Positions 1 through 6,475 of a stretch of DNA of 9,332 bases are shown in pieces; positions within the stretch are counted from its first letter, which is position 1, and every line of letters begins with the position of its first letter. The stretch is from Methanobacteriota archaeon. GTDB lineage: Archaea > Halobacteriota > Methanomicrobia > Methanomicrobiales > Methanoculleaceae. The stretch is taken from the NCBI GenBank assembly GCA_023457135.1, contig JAEWMO010000114.1, positions 1 through 9,332 of the forward strand, given 5' to 3'. Made by a program: the position numbers and the translations under genes. The notes under the pieces are model-generated. The model worked only from the letters and a program-made list of their open reading frames with translations. It was not told the DNA's origin and did not search any database.

Positions 1-71
1 CCGGACGACTTTTTCTGCCGTGAGGGCTGCATACAGGCGCAATTTTAACGACGCAGTTACCGGGGGGCAAA

Positions 72-79
72 TTTATATT
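72..79 (+). promoter_or_regulatory. Probable archaeal TATA box of the mntA-hepT pair
   Basis: TTTATATT stands in an A+T-rich patch between G+C-rich flanks, about 35 nt ahead of the mntA ATG at 111. With the usual archaeal spacing of about 25 nt, transcription would start near 102 and leave a leader of roughly 10 nt. No Shine-Dalgarno sequence precedes the ATG, which fits a near-leaderless mRNA. The call rests on composition and spacing only. Confidence 0.5.
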
Positions 80-110
80 TCCAACCTCCAATAAGACTGA
101 TCGAACAGCC

Positions 111-404
111 ATGTCCGTCACGCAGGATCTGATCCGGGAGAAACGTTCCAGGATTCTCGCAATAGCCAGGCGGCACGGCGCCACGAATCTGCGGATCTTC
201 GGGTCGGTCGCCCGCGGTGAAGCGGGGCCGGAGAGCGACCTGGATCTCCTGGTGGACCTGGAGCCAGGGAGGAGCCTCCTCGATCATATCGCGCTCATCC
301 AGGACCTGGAGGAGGCTCTCGGGTGCCGGGTGGATGTGGTGACGGAGAGAGCACTCAAGGGACGATACAGAAAGCGGATCCTCGGAGAGGCAGTGCCGCT
401 ATGA
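111..404 (+). CDS. mntA: MntA-type nucleotidyltransferase antitoxin
   Basis: This 97-residue protein is a minimal nucleotidyltransferase (NTase) of the MNT/MntA family. The N-terminal helix is followed by the signature GSVARGE (G31-S32), then the paired metal-binding carboxylates in ESDLDLLVD (D43, D45) and a third carboxylate in CRVDVVTE (D75), so the active site looks complete. In known MntA-HepT modules the NTase is the antitoxin and inactivates HepT by adding AMP residues to a tyrosine in the HepT R-x4-6-H-x-Y motif. Its stop codon overlaps the start of the following hepT gene (ATGA at 401-404), a sign of translational coupling. Length and motif spacing are normal for the family. Function is inferred from family membership. 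Confidence 0.93.
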   Translation: MSVTQDLIREKRSRILAIARRHGATNLRIFGSVARGEAGPESDLDLLVDLEPGRSLLDHIALIQDLEEALGCRVDVVTERALKGRYRKRILGEAVPL

Positions 405-754
405 GGGACGGGGACGAGCGGCTCCTCGATATGCTGGAAGCGATCGAGGATATTGAGCGGTATGCGGTCCGGGGCAGGGAAGCGTTTTTGCGGGATGAGT
501 TGGTGCAGGTCTGGATGGTTCACCACCTTCAGATCATCGGGGAAGCCGCTGCACGACTACCTTCCGATCTGCGAAGCGCTTCTCCCGATATTCCGTGGAA
601 GCAGATAATTGGCCTTCGGAACATCCTGGTTCACGCATACTTCCGTGTGGACCCCGACGAGATCTGGGTGGTCGTGGACCGCGATATCCCCGCACTCAGG
701 GAGGAGGTCGTGAGGCTCCTCTCCACACTTCCAGGCGCTGAAGACGCCGAATAA
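401..754 (+). CDS. hepT: HepT-like ribonuclease toxin
   Basis: This 117-residue, mostly helical protein has the HEPN motif R73-N-I-L-V-H78-A-Y80 (R-x4-H-x-Y), the ribonuclease active site of HepT toxins; the tyrosine is the residue that partner MntA proteins AMPylate. The helix ending in HHLQIIGEAAARLP is also typical of the family. The open frame extends further upstream inside mntA, but the ATG at 401 overlaps the mntA stop as ATGA and gives the usual HepT N-terminus (MRDGDERLLDMLEAI), so it is preferred. The order, antitoxin then toxin, is the common one. A short T-run (TTTT, about 760-763) just after the stop may help termination. The catalytic residues are all present, so the module is probably functional. 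Confidence 0.93.
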   Translation: MRDGDERLLDMLEAIEDIERYAVRGREAFLRDELVQVWMVHHLQIIGEAAARLPSDLRSASPDIPWKQIIGLRNILVHAYFRVDPDEIWVVVDRDIPALREEVVRLLSTLPGAEDAE

Positions 755-865
755 CGCCCCTTTTCGGATTCTCTGAAACGAACAAGCGCAAATCCCCGCA
801 TGATATCCGTTACGGTCAGGCTTTTTCTCTTCGACGTCGTAGTGTTCACCGGGAGGGTTACCAGG

Positions 866-1159
866 ATGACCGATGCAAAGACCACCCGGGAGCTCGTCTA
901 CGAGACGAACCGGGATGTGAAGTGGATCTGTAAGATGCTGCAGAGAATGGAGGCGCAGGACGAAGAGTTTGAGGGCCGGATCCGGGCACTGGAGGGCTGG
1001 CGGGCGGAGAAAGTGGGTGAGGAGCGACTGGCCGAAGGGCAGGAGCGTGAGAAACCCGGAGGGTTTCGAGAGCGGCGGCTCTCGACGGTCAGCGCCGGGG
1101 CCGGCGGGGTCGTGGGCGGGGTGGTGGCGATGATCGTGAATGTGCTTGGCGGGGGGTGA
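866..1159 (+). CDS. Small coiled-coil protein with C-terminal membrane segment, function unknown
   Basis: I do not recognise a named family with certainty. The 97-residue protein has a polar, heptad-like N-terminal half (VKWICKMLQRMEAQDEEFEG and RIRALEGWRAEK) predicted to be a coiled coil. A charged linker follows, then a short glycine- and valine-rich hydrophobic tail (GGVVGGVVAMIVNVL) that could span the membrane. This layout resembles XhlA/haemolysin-type small proteins found beside phage lysis genes, but the similarity is one of architecture only. The ATG at 866 is chosen because GGAGG lies at 852-856 with 9 nt spacing; an upstream in-frame ATG at 800 lacks such a site. It lies between the MntA-HepT pair and a regulator remnant and is not obviously part of either. 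Confidence 0.65.
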   Translation: MTDAKTTRELVYETNRDVKWICKMLQRMEAQDEEFEGRIRALEGWRAEKVGEERLAEGQEREKPGGFRERRLSTVSAGAGGVVGGVVAMIVNVLGGG

Positions 1160-1248
1160 CGACACTCGCCTCAATCCTTATCCGTCTATCTCTTCTCCGT
1201 CCTCTTCGCCAGGTTCCCCATCGTCGGGCTCGTCTTCTGTTTCCTCAG

Positions 1249-1647
1249 GGTTATATAGAGCAGTGGGGTTCGGGAACGCTCAGTATGATTGCCGCATGCA
1301 GACGTGACGGCCTCGCGGAGCCGCAGTTCCGTGAAGCCGGTAGTGACTTCGTCGTCTCCTTTACAGGTTCAGTGCTTACTACACTTCTGGAACACCCTGA
1401 ACTGCTGAACGAGCGGCAACGGGGCGTCATCGAGTATCTCAAGACCCATCCGTCCATATCGACAGACGATTACGGAACCATTTACGGATGCACTGCACGG
1501 ACCGCACGGTGTGATCTCTCCGCTCTTACTGAAATGGGTATCATCGCCGTGAAACGGGAGGGGAGGCTGCGGCGATACGTACTCAATCCATCATTCCGGT
1601 CATTGCGGACAATCACGGACAGAGCCCGAACTGAGGAAGGTGTGTAA
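1249..1647 (+). pseudogene. C-terminal remnant of an AlbA_2/HATPase_c_4 ATP-binding regulator
   Basis: From GYIEQWGSGTLSMI onward the frame matches the last third of a large archaeal and bacterial family of putative regulators with an AlbA_2 (Schlafen-like) N-terminal domain, a GHKL-type ATP-binding domain (HATPase_c_4, often labelled RecG-like) and a C-terminal winged helix. What remains is the end of the ATPase domain (EQWGSGT glycine motif, then EPQFREAGSDFVVSF) and the winged helix (LNERQRGVIEYLKTH, RTARCDLSALTEMGIIAV). The AlbA_2 domain and most of the ATPase are missing. The frame can be extended upstream to a GTG at 1156, but that stretch is arginine- and leucine-rich and unlike the family, so it is probably not original. 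A non-functional fragment is most likely; a free-standing DNA-binding peptide cannot be excluded. Confidence 0.8.
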
Positions 1648-1800
1648 AACCTGTAATCCAGGGGCGAAACTGCCTGAAACAAGAGAACCTGTCCCTGATC
1701 CTGATAGCAGTATCCGGACAATTGCGGACAGGGTGTGGCGGTCGCTCACGGGATCCTGAAGGGTGTGCCCGGTGTCATGCAAACCCTCATATGGGATCGA

Positions 1801-1816
1801 GTAAGATATTTCTTAC
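1801..1816. promoter_or_regulatory. Perfect inverted repeat, likely operator of the abrB-relE pair
   Basis: GTAAGATATTTCTTAC has two perfect 6-bp arms (GTAAGA and TCTTAC) around a 4-bp centre, and ends 8 nt before the AbrB start codon. AbrB-type antitoxins bind such palindromes and repress their own operon. The site is A+T-rich and would overlap the transcription start if CATAT near 1788-1792 is the TATA element. Operator function is inferred from position and symmetry. Confidence 0.55.
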
Positions 1817-1824
1817 GGGGGTCT

Positions 1825-2091
1825 ATGGATATCGGTATCACCAGACTGAGTTCAAAGGGGCAGATTGTCATTCCAGCATTCATGCGGAGGGGGCTTCCTG
1901 AGGGTACACAACTGCTCATCGTCAGGGAGGGGGACCGCTTTATTGTAAAACCGCTTGATGAACTGGAGCCGGAGCTGAAAGAGGATATTCTCTTTGCAGA
2001 GAGGACAGAGCGGGCGCTCCAGGAGTTTAAAGAGGGTAAATTTACCAAGAAGAACCAGGACGATTTTATTCGTGATCTTGAATCATGGTGA
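1825..2091 (+). CDS. AbrB/SpoVT-type antitoxin
   Basis: This 88-residue protein has an N-terminal swapped-hairpin DNA-binding domain of the SpoVT-AbrB type: IGITRLSSKGQIVIPAFMRR, then GTQLLIVREGDRFIVKPL. A charged helical tail (about residues 47-88, LEPELKEDILFAERTERALQ onward) would wrap the toxin. The frame stays open upstream to 1735, but the ATG at 1825 begins right at the conserved domain and lies 8 nt after a perfect palindrome, so it is the likely start. The gene overlaps the RelE-family toxin by 7 nt (2085-2091), as expected for a coupled TA operon with the antitoxin first. It probably represses its own promoter through the palindrome at 1801-1816. Confidence 0.88.
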   Translation: MDIGITRLSSKGQIVIPAFMRRGLPEGTQLLIVREGDRFIVKPLDELEPELKEDILFAERTERALQEFKEGKFTKKNQDDFIRDLESW

Positions 2092-2333
2092 CCGTTGCCT
2101 ACGGCGCGTCCTTTGAGAGAACGATCCGGAAGATCCGTGACGGCAGAACAAAGGACCGGGTGAAACAACAGATCCTCAAGATCATCGACAATCCAAAGAT
2201 CGGAAAACCGATGAGATATGGCAGAAAGCAGACGAGGGAAGTATATATCCCTCCATTCCGGCTCTCATACTGCTATGATGAGCGAAGTGATCTCCTGATC
2301 TTTCTGGACCTCTACCATAAAGACGATCAGTAA
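2085..2333 (+). CDS. RelE/ParE-superfamily toxin
   Basis: This 82-residue basic protein has the RelE/ParE-fold pattern: an N-terminal strand (VTVAYGASFERTIRKI), a helical hairpin (KDRVKQQILKIIDNP), then a beta sheet carrying MRYGRKQTREVYIPPFRLSYCYDERSDLLIFLDLYHKDDQ across two segments. The closing LDLYHKDDQ matches the usual C-terminal strand of archaeal RelE-type toxins. The ATG at 2085 lies inside the end of the AbrB-type antitoxin gene. Toxins of this family usually cleave mRNA in the ribosome, and some target gyrase; which applies here cannot be told from sequence. A T-run (GTGTTTTTCG, near 2358-2366) about 30 nt past the stop is a possible transcription end. Confidence 0.85.
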   Translation: MVTVAYGASFERTIRKIRDGRTKDRVKQQILKIIDNPKIGKPMRYGRKQTREVYIPPFRLSYCYDERSDLLIFLDLYHKDDQ

Positions 2334-2686
2334 CGAATAGCAACGCTCTGTAAGTATGTGTTTTTCGCGTTCAGGGACTATTACCCCATTTATGCAATAA
2401 CCCCGGCCGTTTGCGGCGCATCGAGCCCCCTCTGTCCAGGGGCTCCGGTGCGGCGGCGGAGTCTGGCTCGTCCGATCTTTTCGATTAACGACGTGTGCTC
2501 CGTCAGGGTGTGATGGGCCGGGAGGGTCCTGGCTGCTCCACTCTTAGGACGGGAAGATCGCATACTGGATGAGGCCATGATCGCATTAAAAAAATGGAAT
2601 GGGTATTTTGTGCACATAAGGCATAAAATCTGTCCAAGTGTGTTCAGGACAGGCATTATGATCCCATTGATCCCGTTGCGATCCTG
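2334..2686. other. Gene-free stretch with a copied 3' gene tail
   Basis: I see no credible gene. The left part holds a T-run near 2360, then G+C-rich DNA with an imperfect palindromic look (around 2403-2465). On the minus strand an 88-codon frame crosses the region (2656 to 2390), but its composition, rich in Arg, Ala, Ser and Thr, gives no domain. At 2549-2570 a 22-nt stretch matches the end of the membrane-protein gene at 4355-4376 with one mismatch. Around 2585-2640 the DNA is A+T-rich. Confidence 0.5.
2549..2570 (-). repeat. Copy of the 3' end of the membrane-protein gene
   Basis: The 22 nt ACGGGAAGATCGCATACTGG AT differ at one position from 4355-4376. That second site encodes the C-terminal IQYAIFP of the 584-residue membrane protein. 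On the minus strand the copy reads IQYAIFPS followed by a stop, so both the reading frame and the stop position are retained. Nothing upstream of it resembles the rest of the gene. It is best read as the last scrap of a deleted paralogue or of an old rearrangement. Confidence 0.55.
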
Positions 2687-2908
2687 CTATGTTCTCTTGC
2701 TATCCCTCTCTGCGTACATCTGCAAGTAGCGTACGCCTGGCCCGGTTGTTCCCTCTTTGCGAAGAATGCCGCTTTGAACCATCGCCTTAAGATCCCGTGT
2801 TGCGGTCGCCTTCTTCGCGTTGTTGAGTTTTTGATACTCCTGGTTTGAGATGGAACCCCGCCTCTTCAGGTAGTTTACGGCAGCGATCTGCCGCTCATTC
2901 AGCCCGAG
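2687..2908 (-). pseudogene. Winged-helix C-terminal remnant of an AlbA_2-type regulator
   Basis: On the minus strand the 73 codons from LGLNERQIAAVNYLKRRGSI to the stop form the terminal winged helix of the AlbA_2/HATPase_c_4 regulator family. The LNERQ opening, the EYQKLNNAKKATATRDLKAM recognition region and the SGILRKEGTTGPGVRYLQ wing are all visible. Nothing of the ATPase or AlbA_2 domains precedes it. The frame stays open upstream to 3058, but those roughly 50 residues (rich in Gly, Ser and Arg) look unrelated and overlap the hicB promoter. This is a second, more reduced remnant of the same family as the one ending at 1647; the two differ in sequence, so they are not recent duplicates. 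Confidence 0.72.
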
Positions 2909-3045
2909 TGAATCAGCCGCTCTCCGGTGTAGGATCATTCCGGAGGACGAGGCTGAACCCCGGGGACGTGTAAGCAAACACCGGCAAAACACCGGTCCAT
3001 CCCGATCGCCGCTCACTGAGTAGCCTGAACCGCTACCCAAAAAAC

Positions 3046-3053
3046 TTGTATAA
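3046..3053 (+). promoter_or_regulatory. Probable TATA box of hicB-hicA
   Basis: TTGTATAA follows an A-run (AAAAAA) and lies about 26 nt before the ATG at 3077, the usual TATA-to-start-site distance in archaea. This suggests a leaderless transcript beginning at that ATG, and supports 3077 over the GTG at 3059. Confidence 0.5.
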
Positions 3054-3076
3054 TCCACGTGATCAATGGTATGATC

Positions 3077-3301
3077 ATGAGATATACGGTAGTGCTCGAA
3101 CCGCAGGAAGAGGGCGGGTTCACCGTCCAGTGCGTTGAAATCCCGGGAGCGATCAGTCAGGGCGAGACACGGGAAGAAGCACTTGCTAACATCAAAGAAG
3201 CGATAGAACTCGTTCTTGAGGTGCAGTGGAAAGAGGTGCGTCGGCAGGCATCAACTGTACGTCACGAGATATCGAAGGTTGACGTAGCCGATGTCGCATA
3301 A
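3077..3301 (+). CDS. hicB: HicB-family antitoxin
   Basis: This 74-residue protein is a compact HicB antitoxin. MRYTVVLEPQEEGGFTVQCV and EIPGAISQGETREEALANIK followed by EAIEL make up the degenerate RNase-H-like HicB fold, with the family's hallmark SQGETREEALANIKEAIEL block. The C-terminal tail (EVRRQASTVRHEISKVDVAD) is short and strand-like. It lacks the separate DNA-binding domain of longer HicB proteins, so operator recognition is uncertain. In-frame starts also exist at 3059 (GTG) and 3071 (ATG); 3077 is preferred because it gives the usual MRYTV beginning and sits about 26 nt after a TATA box. It overlaps hicA by 11 nt, with the antitoxin gene first, an order common in archaea. Confidence 0.92.
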   Translation: MRYTVVLEPQEEGGFTVQCVEIPGAISQGETREEALANIKEAIELVLEVQWKEVRRQASTVRHEISKVDVADVA

Positions 3302-3512
3302 GCTGCCGGTTGTCTCCGGGGAAGAGATGGTGAAGTACCCTGCCCGGCATGGTTTCGTTCCGCAACGGCAGACCTCGTCCCATGTTGTCGTGCAGAAGGG
3401 GTGGCGGGTCTTTTCTGTACCTCTACACCGGGAATTGAAGAGAGGCACCCTGAATGGCATCCTCAAACAGGCCGGGATTGATGGGGAAGAGTTCAGGCGC
3501 ACCTTCAGGTGA
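3291..3512 (+). CDS. hicA: HicA-family mRNA interferase toxin
   Basis: This 73-residue basic protein has the double-stranded-RNA-binding-like fold of HicA: KLPVVSGEEMVKYPARHGF, then RQTSSHVVVQKG with the catalytic histidine H31, then VPLHRELKRGTLNGILKQAG ending in EEF. Known HicA toxins cleave mRNA independently of the ribosome, and the histidine is essential. The usual GSH is SSH here, a mild change; the glycine is not catalytic, so activity is plausible. The start codon lies within the last 11 nt of hicB, which implies coupled translation and a stable complex in which HicB blocks the HicA active site. No T-run or strong hairpin directly follows the stop. Confidence 0.92.
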   Translation: MSHKLPVVSGEEMVKYPARHGFVPQRQTSSHVVVQKGWRVFSVPLHRELKRGTLNGILKQAGIDGEEFRRTFR

Positions 3513-3712
3513 TCGCATCTTGGAAAAAACCCGATGTACCGAGAATATCCCCTATAAGATAACGGGCATGCGTTGAAGATCCACTAACAGCAGAAGGCTT
3601 CCCCGGGAGAAAGTGAGAGGCCGCCTCGGGGCGAAGGGTTACGGGGGAGCCACGTCTGCTCGCCCGGGGCTTGCAGAACCGTGAACGTCCGCCGCCGCTC
3701 CTGTCCGGCGTA

Positions 3713-4315
3713 TCAGCCCCTTCTTTCCAGGCATCTTCTTCCCTTTTCAGTCTGGCGGTATTTCTGGGTTGGGCTTTTGGGCGAATCCGGCTGCGTCATT
3801 TGAACAAATCCCGCCTGAATCGCCGGCCTCAGATAATCATACAGGAATGTGGGCCGGTGACTGAGTCCCAGGCATTGCATTGCATCTTTTGTCCCGGATG
3901 GCTTCTCCTTCAAGCAGATCAGGAGGCGCCGTACTTGTTCGGTTACTTGTTCGGTTACTTGTTCCTCAGTCCCTTCTATGGCTTCGCGCTGAATTCCTGG
4001 TGAGATCTTCTCCGCAAGAAAAACCGTAAACCGAACTTTCATCCCGATCTCTTCGAGCACAGGCTCAGGCAGGCTCTGCTTCTCTGCCTCGTCCAGAATG
4101 CGGCGGAACCCACTACCCCATTGCTCGATCAGACCCAGTTCTCGAAACACACGGGCGATGACGCGGTTGCGGATTTTAGATACGCCCTGCCTCACATCCT
4201 CGATGGTCATGCCCGGAAGCAGAATGCCCGGATTTTCTATCTCCACCCGGTCGTCATAGATGGCAACCCGCAGAGGCGCACCGATCTGCGAATAATCGGC
4301 ATCCTGCGCCTCCTT
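3713..4315 (-). pseudogene. 5'-truncated AlbA_2/HATPase_c_4 regulator
   Basis: The minus-strand frame begins abruptly inside the ATPase domain. DADYSQIGAPLRVAIYDDR and then VEIENPGILLPGMTIEDV are the central strands and the G-box region of HATPase_c_4. They are followed by IRNRVIARVFRELGLIEQWG with SGFRRILDEA, and by a C-terminal winged helix after a linker with EEQVTEQVTEQV. A GTG at 4246 could start a 177-residue protein, but clear family sequence continues upstream of it up to about 4303, and a stop lies at 4316-4318, so the real N-terminus (AlbA_2 domain and first half of the ATPase) is gone. The (E)QVTEQ repeat comes from a 12-bp tandem repeat at about 3933-3964. This is the longest of three remnants of this family in the window. 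Confidence 0.8.
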
Positions 4316-4349
4316 TCACCGGCGGCCAAAAAAGGAACCCTCCCGCCCT

Positions 4350-6104
4350 TCAGAACGGGAAGATCGCGTACTGGATATACCAGACGTACTGCACCACCTG
4401 TATCCAGAAGTGGTAGCCCTCCCAGCAGCTCGTGGCGAACCGGAAGTCGACGACGAGCTCCCAGGCGAGGGGGAAGAACATCAGCACCGGGACGGCATAG
4501 GCGAGGAGGCGGGGAGAGGCTCGGCGGGCGATGACGGCGGCATAGAGGACCGCGGTCCCGGCGAGGAAGAGGTAGGTGAGGGTCGTGACGAACGTGACCT
4601 GCTCTCCAAGGTTCCGGCCGGCGATGACCTGGAGGACGACGAAGATGAGCGGGAGGTCGATGATCGCGAGCCAGAAGAGGGTCCGGAGCGCCTCCCGCAC
4701 CCCGTCTCCGTCGAGACCGGCGTATTTGAAGGCATAGATACCGATGACGAGCATGGGGAGGTAGGCCGGGGAGAGGTAGCGCATGTCGGGGACGATGCCG
4801 GGGCTTGCCGGCATCCCGGGGATCTGCCTGATGTAGGTGAGCACTACCAGGACGGTGGCGAGGGCGAAGAAGGCGAGGAGCCGTGCGTCGCGGGGGCTGA
4901 TCCCGGTCGATCTTTTGCGGATGAGTGCGTAGCCGACCGCCCCGGCGAGGAGGAGGGCGAAGAACGATATCGGCGAGACCTGGAAGAACGCGGCGGACCC
5001 GGCCCGGGCTGGCTCGAAGAAGGCACCGTAGAGGCCGGAGAGGAGGCTGTCGGGCCGGAGAGCATACTGCCCGAGCACGGTGCTCCAGAGGCTCTCCGTC
5101 CCGGACGGGATCTCTCTCCCTGCGGCGGAGGCGTAGCCTGCCGTCCAGGGGAGAATGAAGGGGTGGCCGGAGAGCCCCCAGTTGTTCACCAGGAGCGGGA
5201 GGGCGCCGAGCGGGACTCCGGCGGCGGCGAGAACGGCCTTCCCGACCTCCCGCCGGCCTTTCCCCGCCGCGACGGCGAGGGCGAAGAGGAAGAACCCCAC
5301 AGCGAGCGCCGGGCCAAGTTCCGGCCGGGCGAAAGCCGTCCACCCGACGGCGATGAACGACCCAAAGAGGTAGAGGACGTTCTCCCGCGTGAGGTAGAGG
5401 GTGAAGCAGTAGAGCGCGAAGGCAAAGAAGAGTGCGACGAGCGCGTGGTCCTTTGCATTCCCCGACCAGAAGAGGTACGAGGAGCAGCAGACCGTTGCAG
5501 CGAGCCCGAAGAGCCCCCACCGGTCGGAACTGAGGACTTCGCGGAAGATGAGGAAGGCGACGACTGCGAGGAGGGCGAAGGCGAGGCTGTTTGTAACGAC
5601 GATTGCGGCGACCTCGGGGTAGACTCCCAGATCATAGGGCTGCACCCCCCGCACGAACCAGAACGGCCGGTAGAGGGCTGCATTGAGGACGAAAAGTATC
5701 CCCCAGGAGATAATCCCGGCCCAGGTCCAGGGGATCCCCTGCCAGCGGGCATACTGCGGGTACCAGAACTCGATCATGAGGAGCAGGGCGAGGAGGAGAG
5801 CGGACCAGAGGAGGAGGACGGCAAGGCGGAAGTCGTCGCCGAAGAGCGAGAAGAGGTGGTAGGCGGGGAGCGAGGCGATGGGGAGGGCGAGGGTGTAGCA
5901 GAGGGTGTCGTGGTGGGAGGCGGCGTAGTCGGAGGCGCCGTAGGGCTCGTAGCCGAAGAGGAGGTCCTTGCCGGTGATAAGGTGGTTCAACTGGTCGGCG
6001 GTGATCCACTCGTCGGTGAGGTATATCACGGGATAACCCAGGGCTCCAGAGACAATTAGAAGTAAAGTGGCTATGGCTAAGCACTCTTTATACAGTTTGT
6101 CCAC
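4350..6104 (-). CDS. Large polytopic membrane protein, probable GT-C-fold glycosyltransferase
   Basis: This 584-residue protein has about 12-14 hydrophobic segments, starting with residues 7-27 and continuing through about 70-110, 128-145, 165-187, 197-213, 219-237, 245-283, 288-306, 375-395, 408-425, 447-462, 475-495, 505-527 and 533-552. The first outer loop holds D31-E32 (YLTDEWITADQLNHL), where GT-C enzymes such as the GT39/GT83 relatives keep an acidic metal-binding or catalytic pair. WTAFARPELGPALAVGF and MRYLSPAYLPMLVIGIYAFK are also in keeping with such enzymes. The likely role is sugar transfer from a lipid-linked donor at the outer face of the membrane, but the acceptor is unknown. 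The start is a GTG at 6104: an in-frame stop lies just upstream and the next internal Met is at residue 110. A TTTTAATA element near 6131-6138 suggests a short or absent leader. No operon partner is visible. Confidence 0.8.
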   Translation of the reverse strand: MDKLYKECLAIATLLLIVSGALGYPVIYLTDEWITADQLNHLITGKDLLFGYEPYGASDYAASHHDTLCYTLALPIASLPAYHLFSLFGDDFRLAVLLLWSALLLALLLMIEFWYPQYARWQGIPWTWAGIISWGILFVLNAALYRPFWFVRGVQPYDLGVYPEVAAIVVTNSLAFALLAVVAFLIFREVLSSDRWGLFGLAATVCCSSYLFWSGNAKDHALVALFFAFALYCFTLYLTRENVLYLFGSFIAVGWTAFARPELGPALAVGFFLFALAVAAGKGRREVGKAVLAAAGVPLGALPLLVNNWGLSGHPFILPWTAGYASAAGREIPSGTESLWSTVLGQYALRPDSLLSGLYGAFFEPARAGSAAFFQVSPISFFALLLAGAVGYALIRKRSTGISPRDARLLAFFALATVLVVLTYIRQIPGMPASPGIVPDMRYLSPAYLPMLVIGIYAFKYAGLDGDGVREALRTLFWLAIIDLPLIFVVLQVIAGRNLGEQVTFVTTLTYLFLAGTAVLYAAVIARRASPRLLAYAVPVLMFFPLAWELVVDFRFATSCWEGYHFWIQVVQYVWYIQYAIFPF

Positions 6105-6475
6105 AAAGAATGGAGTTATTGAGTGTTATCTATTAAAATCTGCTCTTTATCATTACCAAAATGCCCGATAATCAAGACATGGTCTGAGCCGGATGGTAAC
6201 GGGCTGTCAAATATTGTATAAATGTCACTAATTTAAACTGATGTAAAGGGAGATACGCTAACACTAGCCGGTATTTTGTTGGAATCGTGAGCGAATACGT
6301 ATTAGATCCCAATTTGGATTATTAGAGCGTTTAAACTCGGCAGGTCCACTCCACTCTGAACTGTTACTTGGATTATCACACCTGCAATCTGGTTTGCGCT
6401 AATTGCGTTATTCTTCTGGTTTCAGCATTCTCAGTAAGCAGGAGCGTCCTCATACGAGGGATCGTAAAAAGGAGG
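6105..6475. other. A+T-rich spacer between the pilin and membrane-protein genes
   Basis: No gene is supported here. The stretch is markedly A+T-rich compared with its neighbours. Nearest the membrane-protein gene it holds the likely promoter for that gene (TTTTAATA on the minus strand, about 6131-6138). Close to the pilin stop there is a T-run on the minus strand (TTTTT at 6466-6470) that may end the pilin transcript. Several TATA-like words on both strands (around 6213-6225 and 6300-6330) could start other transcripts but lead to no recognisable ORF. Confidence 0.5.
6466..6475 (-). terminator. Oligo-T transcription end after the pilin gene
   Basis: Directly after the pilin stop the minus strand reads CCTCCTTTTT. 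A short run of T is sufficient to end transcription for many archaeal RNA polymerases. No strong hairpin precedes it; a weak 4-bp stem (CCTC-GTAT-GAGG) lies just beyond. Confidence 0.35.

Noticed and set aside
557..1174. Minus-strand frame of 205 codons opposite hepT and the coiled-coil gene
   Set aside because: It covers a well-supported hepT on the other strand, has a Pro/His/Leu-rich composition and no domain.
1746..2168. Minus-strand frame of 140 codons opposite abrB
   Set aside because: Serine-rich mirror of the AbrB gene without any recognisable domain.
2390..2656. Minus-strand frame of 88 codons in the spacer after relE
   Set aside because: No domain and biased composition. The only recognisable piece is the 22-nt copy of a gene tail, which lies in a different phase.
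3513..3712. G+C-rich stretch with imperfect complementary blocks (CCTCGGGGCGA and TCGCCCGGGG)
   Set aside because: Pairing is imperfect and no T-run follows on either strand, so neither a terminator nor an RNA gene is supported.
3936..3970. Possible CRISPR-like direct repeats
   Set aside because: The units are 12 bp, adjacent and without spacers; they are a coding tandem repeat (QVTE).
4237..5520. Minus-strand frame of 427 codons, rich in Arg, Pro and Leu
   Set aside because: It is another phase of the same membrane-protein gene. It has an extreme Arg/Pro/Leu bias, no motif, and also overlaps the regulator remnant.
4410..6059. Long plus-strand frame (549 codons), very rich in Glu, Gly, Asp and Val, opposite the membrane-protein gene
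   Set aside because: Its composition is what the complement of a G+C-rich membrane protein gives in that phase. It shows no domain, and the minus-strand frame has clear hydrophobic helices and a sensible start.
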